Assembly: GCA_946614165.1 (NCBI GenBank)
Contig: CAMOGQ010000001.1
Coordinates: 52,503-116,502 of the forward strand
DNA: 64,000 nt
From: an uncultured Lachnospiraceae bacterium
GTDB taxonomy: Bacteria > Bacillota > Clostridia > Lachnospirales > Lachnospiraceae
Direction of reading: 5' to 3'
Shown here: piece by piece, positions 35,926-45,325 of the stretch
Position numbering within the stretch: the stretch's first letter is position 1
How the letters are laid out: every line of letters starts with the position of its first letter
Program-made: the position numbers and the translations under genes
Notes under the pieces: generated by a model
Database searches by the model: none
What the model saw: only the letters and a program-made list of their open reading frames with translations
Told to the model about the DNA's origin: nothing

Positions 35926-36810
35926 ATGGATCTAATGGATATTTCCTTTCCGCACCTGGGAATCTATCTCAGGAACGTGCCAAAGACCCTTTCGGTCTTC
36001 GGCTTCGATGTTGCCATGTACGGGATCGTGATCGCCACCGGCATGCTGCTGGGCCTGACCATGGCTGCCCATATCGCCAAAAAGACAGGCCATGACCCGG
36101 ATACCATCTGGGATCTTTCGGTGTGGCTCCTGACCCTTTCGGTCCTGGGCGCCAGGATCTACTACGTGATCTTCATGTGGGACATGTATAAGAATGACCC
36201 CATACAGGTCTTCAACATCCGGGGAGGCGGCCTTGCCATCTACGGCGGCATCATTGCCGGCGTTCTGACCGTCATCGGATTCTGCAGGATCAAAAAGATC
36301 AGCCCTCTCTGGGTCCTGGACTGCTGCGCCTACGGCCTTCTGATCGGACAGATCCTGGGCAGGTGGGGAAATTTCTTCAACCGTGAGGTCTTCGGAGAGT
36401 ATACGGATTCTCTCTTTGCCATGCGGATCCCGGCGGCCATGGTGAGAGAAAGCGACATCAGCGAGAAGATCGCTGCCCATATGGCGGACGGCTGCATACA
36501 GGTACATCCCACTTTCCTGTATGAAGGCATCTGGAACCTGGCGGTACTGGTCTTCCTCCTGATCTTCTTAAAGCATAAGAAGTTCGACGGCCAGATCATC
36601 CTCATGTACTTTGCGGGATACGGGATCGGCAGGGCCATGATCGAGTACATCCGTACCGACCAGCTTTTTATTCCGGGGACCACTGTCCCGGTCAACCTGG
36701 TCCTGGGCATCGGCGCCTTTGCCCTTTCCTCCGTCATTATTTTTCTGAATCTTGCCCGGATTTCCAAAAAAAGCGGGGGAAAACAATCAGTTAATATTAT
36801 GAAAAGTTGA
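35926..36810 (+). CDS. lgt: Prolipoprotein diacylglyceryl transferase Lgt
   Basis: A 294-residue membrane enzyme with about seven helices that moves diacylglycerol from phosphatidylglycerol to the lipobox Cys of prelipoproteins. Family motifs are present: GARIYYVIF, RGGGLAIYGG (with the essential arginine), GRWGNFFNREVFG, HPTFLYEGIWN and GRAMIEYIRTD. AGGAAGAGGTG is in front of the ATG. The window encodes at least two lipoproteins that need it. It precedes mraZ, but mraZ has its own promoter. Confidence 0.96.
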   Translation: MDLMDISFPHLGIYLRNVPKTLSVFGFDVAMYGIVIATGMLLGLTMAAHIAKKTGHDPDTIWDLSVWLLTLSVLGARIYYVIFMWDMYKNDPIQVFNIRGGGLAIYGGIIAGVLTVIGFCRIKKISPLWVLDCCAYGLLIGQILGRWGNFFNREVFGEYTDSLFAMRIPAAMVRESDISEKIAAHMADGCIQVHPTFLYEGIWNLAVLVFLLIFLKHKKFDGQIILMYFAGYGIGRAMIEYIRTDQLFIPGTTVPVNLVLGIGAFALSSVIIFLNLARISKKSGGKQSVNIMKS

Positions 36811-36830
36811 AATAATTAAATAGCGGGGTA

Positions 36831-36859
36831 TTGAACGAGGCCTCAGGTGGTGGTAAGAT
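36831..36859 (+). promoter_or_regulatory. Promoter of the mraZ division cluster
   Basis: TTGAAC, 17 bases, TAAGAT, about 20 bases after the lgt stop. The -10 overlaps the first of the MraZ-box-like repeats, which would let MraZ repress its own operon. Confidence 0.5.
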
Positions 36860-36898
36860 GGTAGAAAAGTGGTACTAAAGTAGTACCAAAGTGGATCA
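36855..36898 (+). promoter_or_regulatory. MraZ-box-like tandem repeats (operator)
   Basis: Four 11-base units in tandem: AAGATGGTAGA, AAAGTGGTACT, AAAGTAGTACC, AAAGTGGATCA. MraZ proteins are known to bind repeated GTG-containing boxes (AAAGTG-type in Mollicutes, TGGG-type in E. coli) in front of mraZ. The repeats cover the -10 and transcription start, a repressing position. Confidence 0.7.
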
Positions 36899-36926
36899 TT
36901 TTAACAGCCCAGTGGGAGGCCGGAAG

Positions 36927-37361
36927 ATGTACATGGGTGAATCTGATCACTCGCTCGATTCGAAGGGGCGGCTGATCATTCCCTCCAGATTCAAAGACGG
37001 ACTTGGAGACAAAATCATCATAACGAAGGCATTTGATCGTTGCCTGTACATCTATGACCTGGCAGCCTGGGAAGACTTTGTCTCCAGGCTTAATAAGCTG
37101 CCCGCAAATACGGACCAGACCAGGAAGCTCAGAAGGCATTTCATAGGCGGCGCTGCCGAAGTCGAGATCGACAAGCAGGGCCGTGCGCTGATCCCCGCTA
37201 AACTCCGTGAATTCGCACGCATCACCAAGGATATCGTCCTGACCGGAACCGGCAGCAATATCGAGCTCTGGTCCAAAGAGGTAAGGGATGCCAGCGAAGC
37301 GGAACCCGAAGACATCAACGCCATAGCGGAAGATTTGTTCAAGGGAGGCTACGAGATCTGA
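36927..37361 (+). CDS. mraZ: Transcriptional regulator MraZ
   Basis: The protein has 144 residues from ATG 36927 (GGGAGG eight bases upstream), the usual MraZ length; the track's start would overlap the operator. Two SpoVT/AbrB-like halves are seen, the first in SDHSLDSKGRLIIPSRFK and the second in AAEVEIDKQGRALIPAKLREFA. MraZ forms rings and binds the repeats ahead of its own gene, controlling the division and wall cluster. It is the first gene of that cluster, as in most bacteria. Confidence 0.95.
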   Translation: MYMGESDHSLDSKGRLIIPSRFKDGLGDKIIITKAFDRCLYIYDLAAWEDFVSRLNKLPANTDQTRKLRRHFIGGAAEVEIDKQGRALIPAKLREFARITKDIVLTGTGSNIELWSKEVRDASEAEPEDINAIAEDLFKGGYEI

Positions 37362-37371
37362 TCGATCCCGG

Positions 37372-37389
37372 CTTTCCTGAACAGGAAAG
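37372..37389 (+). other. Hairpin covering the rsmH ribosome binding site
   Basis: CTTTCCT and AGGAAAG pair around a GAAC loop. The 3' arm is the Shine-Dalgarno sequence of rsmH (AGGAAAGG, six bases before ATG 37396), so folding would hide it. Confidence 0.5.
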
Positions 37390-37395
37390 GATCAG

Positions 37396-38352
37396 ATGAG
37401 CAGTTTTACATTCAAACATGAATCCGTGCTCCTTGAGGAGTGCATTGAAGGCCTGAAGATCAGGCCGGACGGGATCTATGTGGACGGGACCCTGGGCGGC
37501 GGAGGCCACTCCTGGCACATTGCCGGGGCTCTGACAGAGGGCGGACGCCTGATCGGGATCGATCAGGACAGGGACGCCATCGAAGCGGCCGGAAAGCGGC
37601 TGGCAGAGTTCGGGGAGAGAGTCACACTGGTACACGATAACTACGAAAATACGGCGCAGGTCCTGGACGATCTGGGGATCGATATGATCGACGGAATGCT
37701 GATGGACCTGGGCGTTTCCTCCTACCAGCTGGACAATCCGGAGCGAGGCTTTTCCTATATGGCGGACGCTCCTCTGGATATGCGGATGGATCAGGACAAC
37801 CCCCTGAGCGCGAGAGAGATCGTCAACGAATATCCGGCGGCGGAGCTGACCAGAATCCTGAAGGACTACGGAGAGGAAAGATTCGCTTCGGCCATCGCAA
37901 GAGGCATCGAAAAGGAAAGAGCCCTGCATCCCATCGAGACCACGGGAGAGCTGGCGGCCATCATCCGCAGGTACATCCCCCGCAAGATGCAGGAAAAGGG
38001 AGGCAATCCCTGCAAGAGGACCTTCCAGGCCATCCGCATCGTCTGCAACAGGGAACTGGACGTGCTGGAGGATTCCATCGACACCATCATCGACAGGCTT
38101 TCGCCGGGAGGCAGGCTCTGCATCATCACCTTCCATTCCCTGGAAGACAGGATCGTCAAGAATGCCTTTAAGCGGAACGAGAACCCCTGCATCTGCCCTC
38201 CTGAATTTCCGGTCTGCACCTGCGGCAGAAAGTCAAAGGGAAGGGTGGTCAGCAGAAAGCCCGTGCTTCCCTCTCCGGAGGAGCTGGAAAGGAACCGGAG
38301 ATCTGCCAGCGCAAAGCTCAGGATTTTTGAGAAGACAACGGAGGTGAGCTGA
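37396..38352 (+). CDS. rsmH: 16S rRNA m4C1402 methyltransferase RsmH (MraW)
   Basis: A 318-residue SAM-dependent methyltransferase. The N-terminus [13 protein letters not shown], the SAM loop [33 protein letters not shown] and [15 protein letters not shown] are family signatures. It methylates N4 of C1402 in the ribosomal decoding centre. It lies directly after mraZ as in most division clusters. Its ribosome binding site is inside a short hairpin, so translation may depend on the upstream ribosome. Confidence 0.96.
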   Translation: MSSFTFKHESVLLEECIEGLKIRPDGIYVDGTLGGGGHSWHIAGALTEGGRLIGIDQDRDAIEAAGKRLAEFGERVTLVHDNYENTAQVLDDLGIDMIDGMLMDLGVSSYQLDNPERGFSYMADAPLDMRMDQDNPLSAREIVNEYPAAELTRILKDYGEERFASAIARGIEKERALHPIETTGELAAIIRRYIPRKMQEKGGNPCKRTFQAIRIVCNRELDVLEDSIDTIIDRLSPGGRLCIITFHSLEDRIVKNAFKRNENPCICPPEFPVCTCGRKSKGRVVSRKPVLPSPEELERNRRSASAKLRIFEKTTEVS

Positions 38353-38353
38353 A

Positions 38354-38815
38354 TTGGCAGTCAAAAGAAGAAAACCAGTCCGGCAGGAGCCTCAGAAGCA
38401 GGAGAGCAGGTTCTGGGAAGAAGCCGGGACCGGAAGAAAGAGCACCGGAAGCGCCGAGGTAGGCGCACAGGTCAGAAAGAACCGGGCCAGGGCAGCCCGC
38501 ATGAATCTTGGCTATGCCGTTTTCATGCTGATCCTTTTAACGGTCATCGTGGTCGCTCTGATCGGCTACATTTCCCTGCAGACCAATATCAAAAAGGCGA
38601 TTTCTAGGATCTCCACCCTGGAGTACCAGGTGGCGGAAAAGAAATCCGCCAATGACGAGAACTACAACGAAATCATGAACAGCATCGACCTCGATGAGAT
38701 CCGGGATTATGCCATCAACGTGCTTGGCATGCAGTATGCTTCCGACGACCAGGTGGTCACCTATTCCAGCGGAACGGAAGAATATGTTCATCAGGTCTCG
38801 GAAGTGGGAGACTGA
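38354..38815 (+). CDS. ftsL: Cell-division protein FtsL-like
   Basis: The protein has 153 residues and starts at TTG with a perfect GGAGGTGA nine bases ahead. A basic cytoplasmic N-terminus of about 50 residues precedes one transmembrane helix (about 53-75, VFMLILLTVIVVALIGYISL) and a short extracellular coiled coil with heptads (IKKAISRISTLEYQVAEKK). This is the FtsL/DivIC topology; sequence identity in the family is always low, so the call also rests on its place between rsmH and the class B PBP. FtsL helps activate FtsWI in the divisome. Confidence 0.82.
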   Translation: MAVKRRKPVRQEPQKQESRFWEEAGTGRKSTGSAEVGAQVRKNRARAARMNLGYAVFMLILLTVIVVALIGYISLQTNIKKAISRISTLEYQVAEKKSANDENYNEIMNSIDLDEIRDYAINVLGMQYASDDQVVTYSSGTEEYVHQVSEVGD

Positions 38816-38819
38816 CAGG

Positions 38820-40856
38820 ATGGCTGTAAAACGTAGACAAGCTTCAAGAAGCAATCCTCCCGTCAGAAGGAGAAGAAGAGCTTCCAGAAAAACAAAAAAA
38901 TTTACTGTAAAAATGCAGAAGAAGCTGCTGGTCTTCTTCACCATTATCTGTGCGGCATTTTTAGTCCTGATGGTCAGGTTGATCTCCATCACCAGGAACA
39001 ACGGGGCCGAATATTCCATGGCGGTCCTTTCCCAGCAGAGCTATGAAAACCAGACTCTTCCCTATAAGAGGGGCAAGATCACGGACGCAAACGGGACCAT
39101 CCTGGCCGACTCCACCATGGTCTACAACGTGATCATCGATTCCAAGGTTATCGGCGAACAGCCCTTTTACATGGAACCCACCCTGGCGGCAGCCGAATAC
39201 CTGGGCCTGGATAAGGAAAAGATCCGCACCTATGTGGAAGAACATCCCAATTCCCAGTATTACATAGCCAGAAAAAGGGTCCCCTATAAGGACAAGCTGG
39301 CCTACGACGACTGGGTCAGCAAGGGGATCGAGGAGGAGAACACCAAAAAGGGACTCCTGGAAGAAAACAAGTTCTACAACAACATCAAGGGGATCTGGTT
39401 CGAACAGAATTATATCAGGACCTATCCCAGCGGTTCCCTGGCCAGCGATGTGATCGGCTTTGCCAACAACAGCAACGTGGGAGCCTACGGACTGGAAGAA
39501 TATTACAACGATGTGCTCAACGGCGTGGAGGGCAGGACCTACGGCTATCTGGACGAAGCCAGGAACCTGGAAACCACCACCGTCGAAGCCAGGGACGGCG
39601 ACAACCTGGTCCTGACCCTGGACGGCAATCTTCAGGGCATCGTGATGAAGTACCTGGAAGCCTTCGGCGAGCAGTACAGGGACAACGACCATGAGGGGAA
39701 CGGAGCCAACAACATAGGCTGCATCATCATGGATGTGAACACCGCAGACGTCCTGGCCATGGGATCCTATCCCGGCTACGATCTGACGGATCCCTACGAT
39801 ACCGACAGACTGGTGGGCATGCCCAAGCTTTCCAAGATCGACGAAGCCACGGACGAATATCTGACAAAGGAAGAAGTGGATGCCTTTTCCGAAAAGGAAC
39901 AGACCCGCTACCTCAACGCCCTGTGGCGCAACTACTGCATTACGGACTACTACGAGCCCGGTTCCGTTATCAAGCCCTTTACCGTGGCAACGGGACTGGA
40001 GACCGGAACGGTCAGCCCGGACGACACCTTCGTATGTGAAGGCAGGCTGCATGTGGCGGACCAGTGGATCAAGTGCCACAACATTTACGGTGACGGCACC
40101 CTGACAGTGGCAGAGGCTGTGGAGCGTTCCTGCAACGTGGCCCTCATGTACATGGCCGAACAGATCGGCAACAAGCTCTTCTCCCAGTATCAGAAGACTT
40201 TTAACTTCGGTCTCAAGACCAACATCGATCTGGCGGGCGAAGCCAAGACGGACACCATGGTCCAGGCTCCCGATATGGGACCTGTCGATCTGGCCACCAA
40301 CTCCTTCGGGCAGAACTTCAACGTGACCATGATCCAGACCATCACAGGCTTCTGTTCCCTGGTCAACGGAGGAATCTATTACGAGCCCCATATCGTTTCC
40401 AAGATCACCAGCTCCAGCGGCGCCACGGTCCAGACCCGGCAGCCCAGGATCCTGAAGAGGACCGTCTCGGAAGAGACCTCCGAAATGCTCAGGGACTATA
40501 TGGTCCGGGTCGTGGAAGGAGCCAACGGCACCGGCCACTCCTCCAGGCCTGCCGGCTACAGGATCGGCGGCAAGACCGGCACGGCCGAGACCCTTCCCCG
40601 CGGAAACAACGAATATGTGACCTCGTTCCTGGGATTTGCCCCTGTGGACAATCCGCAGATCGCCATCTATGTGGTGGTGGACCGGCCCAACGTTGAGGAG
40701 CAGGATACCGCGAGATACGCCTGCGTGCTGGCAAAGGACATCCTGCAGGAGGCCCTGCCCTATCTCAACATCTATATGACGGAGGATCTGACCGACAGAG
40801 AAAAACAGGAACTCGAGGAAAAGGGCCTTCGCGATACCAACGGCCTGGGAGACTGA
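38820..40856 (+). CDS. ftsI: Class B penicillin-binding protein (FtsI/PBP2B-like transpeptidase)
   Basis: The protein has 678 residues from ATG 38820; the track start lies inside ftsL. A basic N-terminus (RRRRRASRKTKKF) and one transmembrane helix (about 45-65) lead to the PBP dimerisation domain and the transpeptidase. Active-site motifs are GSVIKPF (SxxK, acyl-Ser), SCN (SxN) and KTGTAET (KTG). It cross-links septal peptidoglycan with FtsW. No C-terminal PASTA domain is visible, which argues for the vegetative divisome enzyme over SpoVD, although a sporulation role cannot be excluded. Confidence 0.92.
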   Translation: MAVKRRQASRSNPPVRRRRRASRKTKKFTVKMQKKLLVFFTIICAAFLVLMVRLISITRNNGAEYSMAVLSQQSYENQTLPYKRGKITDANGTILADSTMVYNVIIDSKVIGEQPFYMEPTLAAAEYLGLDKEKIRTYVEEHPNSQYYIARKRVPYKDKLAYDDWVSKGIEEENTKKGLLEENKFYNNIKGIWFEQNYIRTYPSGSLASDVIGFANNSNVGAYGLEEYYNDVLNGVEGRTYGYLDEARNLETTTVEARDGDNLVLTLDGNLQGIVMKYLEAFGEQYRDNDHEGNGANNIGCIIMDVNTADVLAMGSYPGYDLTDPYDTDRLVGMPKLSKIDEATDEYLTKEEVDAFSEKEQTRYLNALWRNYCITDYYEPGSVIKPFTVATGLETGTVSPDDTFVCEGRLHVADQWIKCHNIYGDGTLTVAEAVERSCNVALMYMAEQIGNKLFSQYQKTFNFGLKTNIDLAGEAKTDTMVQAPDMGPVDLATNSFGQNFNVTMIQTITGFCSLVNGGIYYEPHIVSKITSSSGATVQTRQPRILKRTVSEETSEMLRDYMVRVVEGANGTGHSSRPAGYRIGGKTGTAETLPRGNNEYVTSFLGFAPVDNPQIAIYVVVDRPNVEEQDTARYACVLAKDILQEALPYLNIYMTEDLTDREKQELEEKGLRDTNGLGD

Positions 40857-40898
40857 GCCCGGGCCCTTCAATAACTTTTGGAAGGACAATATCGATTT

Positions 40899-41879
40899 AT
40901 GTATAAAGAAGTAGATCTGTGGATTTTGATCATTCCCTTTCTGATCGCCTTTGCGGTCAGCCTTGTGTCCGGCAAATTCCTGATTCCCTTTCTCAGAAAG
41001 GTGAAGGCGGGACAGACGGAAAGAGAAGAGGGACTGGAATCCCATCAGAGCAAGAGCGGCACCCCCAATATGGGCGGTATCATGTTCCTTCTGGGAGCCG
41101 CCGCCGGCGCTGCATATTCGGCCTATACGGGAAGGATGGAAGTACTTCCAGTCCTGATCCTGACAGCGGCCTTCGGAGCAGTGGGATTTATCGATGACTT
41201 CATTAAAGTCGTCCTGAAGCGGTCCGACGGACTTAAGGCCTGGCAGAAGTTCCTGCTCCAGATCCTGGTGGCAGGCGCCTGGTGCTACTACACCGGATGG
41301 ATGCTGCAGATGCCCATGAGCCTGAAAATCCCCTTCATGCCCGGAAGCTTTCTGGACTTCGGCCTGGAAGGAAACGCGGCCGTCATGATCTTTATCGCGG
41401 TGGCCACCGCCAACGGAACCAACTTTACGGACGGCGTGGACGGCCTGGCCGGCTGCGTGACCGTAGCCACAGCCCTTTTCCTGACAGTGACCGCCTGCCT
41501 TACTTCCTCGGGCGTGGCCCCCATGGGAGCCGCCATGATCGGGGCTCTTCTGGGATTCCTGGTATACAACGCCTATCCCGCAAAGGTCTTCATGGGCGAT
41601 ACCGGATCCCTGGCACTGGGAGGCTTTGTGGTCGCCATGTGCTACAGCCTGCAGCTGCCCCTGCTGATCCCTGTCATCGGATTCATTTACATGATCGAAG
41701 TCATCTCGGTCATCCTTCAGGTGGGATACTTCAAGATCAGCCACGGAAAGAGGATCTTCAGAATGGCTCCCATCCACCATCATTTCGAGAAGGGCGGATG
41801 GTCAGAGGTAAGAGTAGTAGCTGTATTCACCGTTGTGACCGTTCTTCTGTGCGCGGTATCACTTCTGGGAATATGGTAA
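40899..41879 (+). CDS. mraY: Phospho-MurNAc-pentapeptide translocase MraY
   Basis: The protein has 326 residues from ATG 40899; GGAAGGA is about 12 bases upstream, and the track's TTG is part of that site. About ten helices and the MraY signatures are present: HQSKSGTPNMGGIMF, the aspartate pair in GFIDDFIK, NGTNFTDGVDGLAG, FMGDTGSLALGG and APIHHHFEKGGWSE. It makes lipid I from UDP-MurNAc-pentapeptide and undecaprenyl phosphate on the inner face of the membrane. murD and murG, which often follow, are missing; ftsW is next. Confidence 0.96.
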   Translation: MYKEVDLWILIIPFLIAFAVSLVSGKFLIPFLRKVKAGQTEREEGLESHQSKSGTPNMGGIMFLLGAAAGAAYSAYTGRMEVLPVLILTAAFGAVGFIDDFIKVVLKRSDGLKAWQKFLLQILVAGAWCYYTGWMLQMPMSLKIPFMPGSFLDFGLEGNAAVMIFIAVATANGTNFTDGVDGLAGCVTVATALFLTVTACLTSSGVAPMGAAMIGALLGFLVYNAYPAKVFMGDTGSLALGGFVVAMCYSLQLPLLIPVIGFIYMIEVISVILQVGYFKISHGKRIFRMAPIHHHFEKGGWSEVRVVAVFTVVTVLLCAVSLLGIW

Positions 41880-41904
41880 GGAGAGAGACAGGAAATAAAA
41901 ATAT

Positions 41905-43098
41905 ATGTCTATATTCTCACCCAAGAAAAGAAGAAGAGGCCTTGAAGCAGCCAGGGCCCGGGAGTGGATCCCTTTCAAGGACTACACACTCTTTTTCGTG
42001 ATCGCGGTCCTGCTGCTGTTCGGACTGGTCATGCTCTACTCCATCACCTCCTATCAGGGACAGGTGCTCTGGGGAGACCCGGCCTTTTACTTTAACAATC
42101 AGGCCAGATATACGGGCCTGGGCCTGATCATCATGTTCGTCGCGGCCTATTTTCCCTATGCGGTCACCAAACAGCTGGCGGTGCCGGTATACCTGGCATC
42201 CGTGATCTCGGTCCTGCTGACGCTGACGCCCCTGGGCTACAGCGCCAACGGCGCCACCAGATGGCTGGACTTCAAATACTTCAATGTACAGCCGGCAGAG
42301 ATCGTCAAGGTAGGCGTGATCTTCCTGACAGCCTCCATCATCGACAGGCTGGGCACCAGGGTCAACACCATCCGGGGCTTTATCATTCCCCTGATCCCTT
42401 CGGGCATCGCAGCTCTGATGATCTGGAGGATCACCAGAAACATGAGCTCCGCCATCATCGTAATGGCCATCGTCATGGGGATGCTCTTTGTGGCCTGTCC
42501 CTTCTATAAGCCCTTCATCGCAATGACTGCCATTGTCGGAGGGGCCGGCGGCTACTGGATCTATCATACGGTAGAGACGGCAAGGGAGTTCGGTGTGACG
42601 GCGGACTTCCGCGGAGAGAGAATCCTGGCCTGGCTGAACCCGCAGGCCTATGCGGACAACAAAGCCTACCAGACCCTGCAGGCCCTCTACGCCATAGGCT
42701 CGGGCGGCATCTTCGGAAAGGGCCTGGGTCAGTCCATGCAGAAGCTGGGACATGTCCCGGAGCTGCAGAACGATATGATTTTTTCCATCATCTGTGAAGA
42801 GCTGGGGCTCTTCGGAGCGATCGGCGTCATGATGATCTACCTCTTCCTGATCTGGCGTCTGGCGGTGATCGCAAGCAATACGGCGGATCTCTACGGAGCT
42901 CTGCTGGTCATAGGGGTCATGACCCATATCGCGGTCCAGGTCATTCTGAACATCGCGGTGGTGACAAATACAATTCCCAATACTGGCGTTACACTTCCCT
43001 TCATCAGTTACGGCGGTACTTCCATACTCCTGCTTCTGGCGGAGATCGGCGTCGTGATGAGTGTATCCAGAAAGCTGGGAATAAAGAAACCAGTTTAA
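41905..43098 (+). CDS. ftsW: Septal peptidoglycan glycosyltransferase FtsW (SEDS family)
   Basis: A 397-residue polytopic protein with about ten helices. It has the SEDS features GATRWLDFKYFNVQPAEIVK, the large extracellular loop with KGLGQSMQKLGHVPELQNDM and the C-terminal TLPFISYGGTSILLLL. SEDS proteins polymerise lipid II together with the class B PBP encoded two genes upstream. RodA is the alternative, but the cluster context favours FtsW. An AGGAAA stretch lies rather far upstream of ATG. Confidence 0.9.
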   Translation: MSIFSPKKRRRGLEAARAREWIPFKDYTLFFVIAVLLLFGLVMLYSITSYQGQVLWGDPAFYFNNQARYTGLGLIIMFVAAYFPYAVTKQLAVPVYLASVISVLLTLTPLGYSANGATRWLDFKYFNVQPAEIVKVGVIFLTASIIDRLGTRVNTIRGFIIPLIPSGIAALMIWRITRNMSSAIIVMAIVMGMLFVACPFYKPFIAMTAIVGGAGGYWIYHTVETAREFGVTADFRGERILAWLNPQAYADNKAYQTLQALYAIGSGGIFGKGLGQSMQKLGHVPELQNDMIFSIICEELGLFGAIGVMMIYLFLIWRLAVIASNTADLYGALLVIGVMTHIAVQVILNIAVVTNTIPNTGVTLPFISYGGTSILLLLAEIGVVMSVSRKLGIKKPV

Positions 43099-43134
43099 AG
43101 GAAGGAAATCTTCGGAACACCGGAGGAACGGCAC

Positions 43135-43962
43135 ATGAAAGGCAACGGAAAAGACTACAGAACAAGAAAATATGCCATGAACGGAACTTCAGCTGCGGTT
43201 ACGGCAGCTGCAGGAAGGCTTCGGGCCCAGGAAGCGGCAGAGATCGTACCCCTGCTGACTCCCGTGAATCTGGTCCTGACCTTTGCCCTTGCCATCACGG
43301 TGATCGCCGCAGTCCTGATAACCTTCTTCAACGTGCATTCCGCCCACGTGATCGGCAACACGGTCTATACCAACGATGAGATGACGGAATACGTACAGAG
43401 AGGCGCTTTCGGAGAAAACACCTTCGCCCTTTCCCTTCTGTATCATGACCGCACCGTGGACGACCTGGCCTTTGTGGAATCCATCGACGTCCAGATGCTG
43501 AATCCCGTGGAGATCAACGTGGTGGTCAGGGAAAAGACTCTGACCGGCTATATCAACGCCGGAGACGGAAACATCTATGTGGACGAGGACGGCCGCGTGA
43601 TCGAGCGTTCCATGAAGACCATCTATGGCGTTCCCAGAATCGACGGCCTGGAAGTGGAAGAGGCTGTCAAGGGAGAGAAGGTGGTGGTGGACAATCCCTT
43701 CGGCCTGAACGCCGCGCTCCACGCCCTGCACACCATGAAAAAATATGACATCAGTGTCAGTAATCTCAGTACAGACCCTTCCGCCAGCGTTACCATCGAC
43801 CTGGGAGACATCGATGTGGTCCTGGGACAGGATGAGAATTATGACCTGAAACTGTCCAGACTTGCAGGACTTATGCCGGAATTGGAGGGCAGAAGCGGCG
43901 TCATTAATTTAATGACATACACGTCAGAAAAAAATATCATGATTTTGCAGAAAAAAAGATAA
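43135..43962 (+). CDS. ftsQ: Cell-division protein FtsQ/DivIB
   Basis: A 275-residue bitopic protein. The basic cytoplasmic tail (about 1-45) precedes one helix (about 50-72, VLTFALAITVIAAVLITFF), a POTRA-like domain beginning at VHSAHVIGNTVYTNDEM and a beta domain. CGGAGG stands before ATG. FtsQ/DivIB links FtsL/DivIC and the septal synthase. Sequence similarity is weak, as always in this family; topology and position before ftsZ carry the call. Confidence 0.88.
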   Translation: MKGNGKDYRTRKYAMNGTSAAVTAAAGRLRAQEAAEIVPLLTPVNLVLTFALAITVIAAVLITFFNVHSAHVIGNTVYTNDEMTEYVQRGAFGENTFALSLLYHDRTVDDLAFVESIDVQMLNPVEINVVVREKTLTGYINAGDGNIYVDEDGRVIERSMKTIYGVPRIDGLEVEEAVKGEKVVVDNPFGLNAALHALHTMKKYDISVSNLSTDPSASVTIDLGDIDVVLGQDENYDLKLSRLAGLMPELEGRSGVINLMTYTSEKNIMILQKKR

Positions 43963-43971
43963 AAAAACTGA

Positions 43972-44000
43972 TTGATTTTTTGCAAATTGCTCTGTAATAT
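43972..44000 (+). promoter_or_regulatory. Promoter of ftsZ
   Basis: TTGATT, 17 bases, TAATAT in a strongly AT-rich 95-base gap between ftsQ and ftsZ. A separate ftsZ promoter would allow its higher expression. Confidence 0.5.
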
Positions 44001-44057
44001 TATTGTCGTTAGCAGTGATTTAACAAAATTGTAATTTTTTTAAAGGAGGAGCTTACC

Positions 44058-45194
44058 GTGCTTGAGATTAAGACGAACGAAGCTGAACCCGCTTGTAAGA
44101 TAAAAGTGGTTGGTGTTGGCGGTGCAGGAAACAATGCAGTCAACAGAATGGTTGATGTGGATGTAACGGATGTAGAGTTCATCGGAGTGAATACCGATGT
44201 ACAGGCACTTCATTACTGCAGAGCCCCCAAGCTGATCCAGATCGGCGAGAAGCTGACAAAGGGCCTTGGTGCCGGAGCCAATCCGGAAGTCGGTATGAAG
44301 GCAGCCGAGGAAACAGCGGATGAGATCGCTGAGGCAATCAAGGGCGCGGATATGGTATTCGTTACCTGCGGTATGGGCGGCGGAACCGGTACAGGTGCAG
44401 CTCCCGTTGTTGCCAAGCTGGCCAAGGATCAGGGTATCCTGACCGTCGGCGTTGTTACAAAGCCTTTCAGCTTTGAAGCAAGAAGCCGTATGACCAAGGC
44501 TCTTTCCGGTATTGAAAGAATTCAAGAGAACGTAGATACTCTGATCGTTATTCCAAACGACAAGCTTCTGCAGATCATGGACAGAAGGACCACTCTGCCC
44601 GAAGCTCTGAAGAAGGCTGACGAAGTCCTTCAGCAGGCAGTCCAGGGAATCACTGACCTGATCAATGTTCCCGCTATCATCAACCTTGACTTTGCGGATG
44701 TACAGACTGTCATGCGCAACAAGGGCATTGCCCATATCGGTATCGGCAGCGGCAAGGGCGAGACCAAGGCTCTGGATGCTGTCAAGATGGCAGTGGATTC
44801 TCCTCTGCTGGAGACATCTGTCAGCGGCGCTACCGATGTGATCGTCAACATTTCCGGCGATATCTCCCTGACCGATGCTTCCGAAGCTGTAGGCTATATC
44901 CAGGAGCAGGCAGGCGAAGACGTCAACATCATCTTCGGCGCAATGTATGATGAGAGCAACACAGACGGCTGCGATATCACTGTCATCGCTACCGGCATCG
45001 GCCAGAAGACCACCGATATCCCTGTATACAACGGAAGCAGCAGCCATGCAGGTCCGGCTCCCGCTCCCGCCAGAGGCGAGTATACCAATAAGAGCGCAAG
45101 ACCTTCTTCCCCTCAGCAGAGAAGGCCTCAGCCCAGGAGCAATTCCGGCCAGAGCCTGGAGATTCCTTCCTTCCTGAAGAACAACGGACGCTGA
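44058..45194 (+). CDS. ftsZ: Cell-division GTPase FtsZ
   Basis: The protein has 378 residues and starts at GTG with AAAGGAGGAG a few bases upstream. The tubulin-type nucleotide domain shows [27 protein letters not shown] (signature), the T7 loop [11 protein letters not shown], and the GTPase C-terminal domain. A Pro/Ser/Arg linker leads to the conserved tail [11 protein letters not shown] that binds membrane anchors. Wobble positions are more A/T-rich than in neighbouring genes, as often in highly expressed genes. No ftsA is nearby; SepF or another anchor may be used instead. Confidence 0.98.
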   Translation: MLEIKTNEAEPACKIKVVGVGGAGNNAVNRMVDVDVTDVEFIGVNTDVQALHYCRAPKLIQIGEKLTKGLGAGANPEVGMKAAEETADEIAEAIKGADMVFVTCGMGGGTGTGAAPVVAKLAKDQGILTVGVVTKPFSFEARSRMTKALSGIERIQENVDTLIVIPNDKLLQIMDRRTTLPEALKKADEVLQQAVQGITDLINVPAIINLDFADVQTVMRNKGIAHIGIGSGKGETKALDAVKMAVDSPLLETSVSGATDVIVNISGDISLTDASEAVGYIQEQAGEDVNIIFGAMYDESNTDGCDITVIATGIGQKTTDIPVYNGSSSHAGPAPAPARGEYTNKSARPSSPQQRRPQPRSNSGQSLEIPSFLKNNGR

Positions 45195-45225
45195 TCACGG
45201 GTTCCCGAAAACAAGATGAAAAAGC

Positions 45226-45261
45226 AAAAGGCTTCGGACTTTAAGTCCGGAGCCTTTTTTT
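45226..45261 (+). terminator. Terminator after ftsZ
   Basis: AAAAGGCTTCGGACT pairs with AGTCCGGAGCCTTTT (one G-T pair) around a TTA loop and runs into seven T. It closes the mraZ-ftsZ cluster. Confidence 0.9.
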
Positions 45262-45325
45262 GGCTTTCCCGGGGGCGGAAAGGTCCCGAAAGGTCCCGGA
45301 AGGAAAAGAAGAGAGGATGCCGGGA

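Noticed and set aside
38820-40856. SpoVD (sporulation PBP) for the class B PBP
   Set aside because: No C-terminal PASTA domain is visible, and the position in the division cluster is that of FtsI/PBP2B. Not fully excluded.
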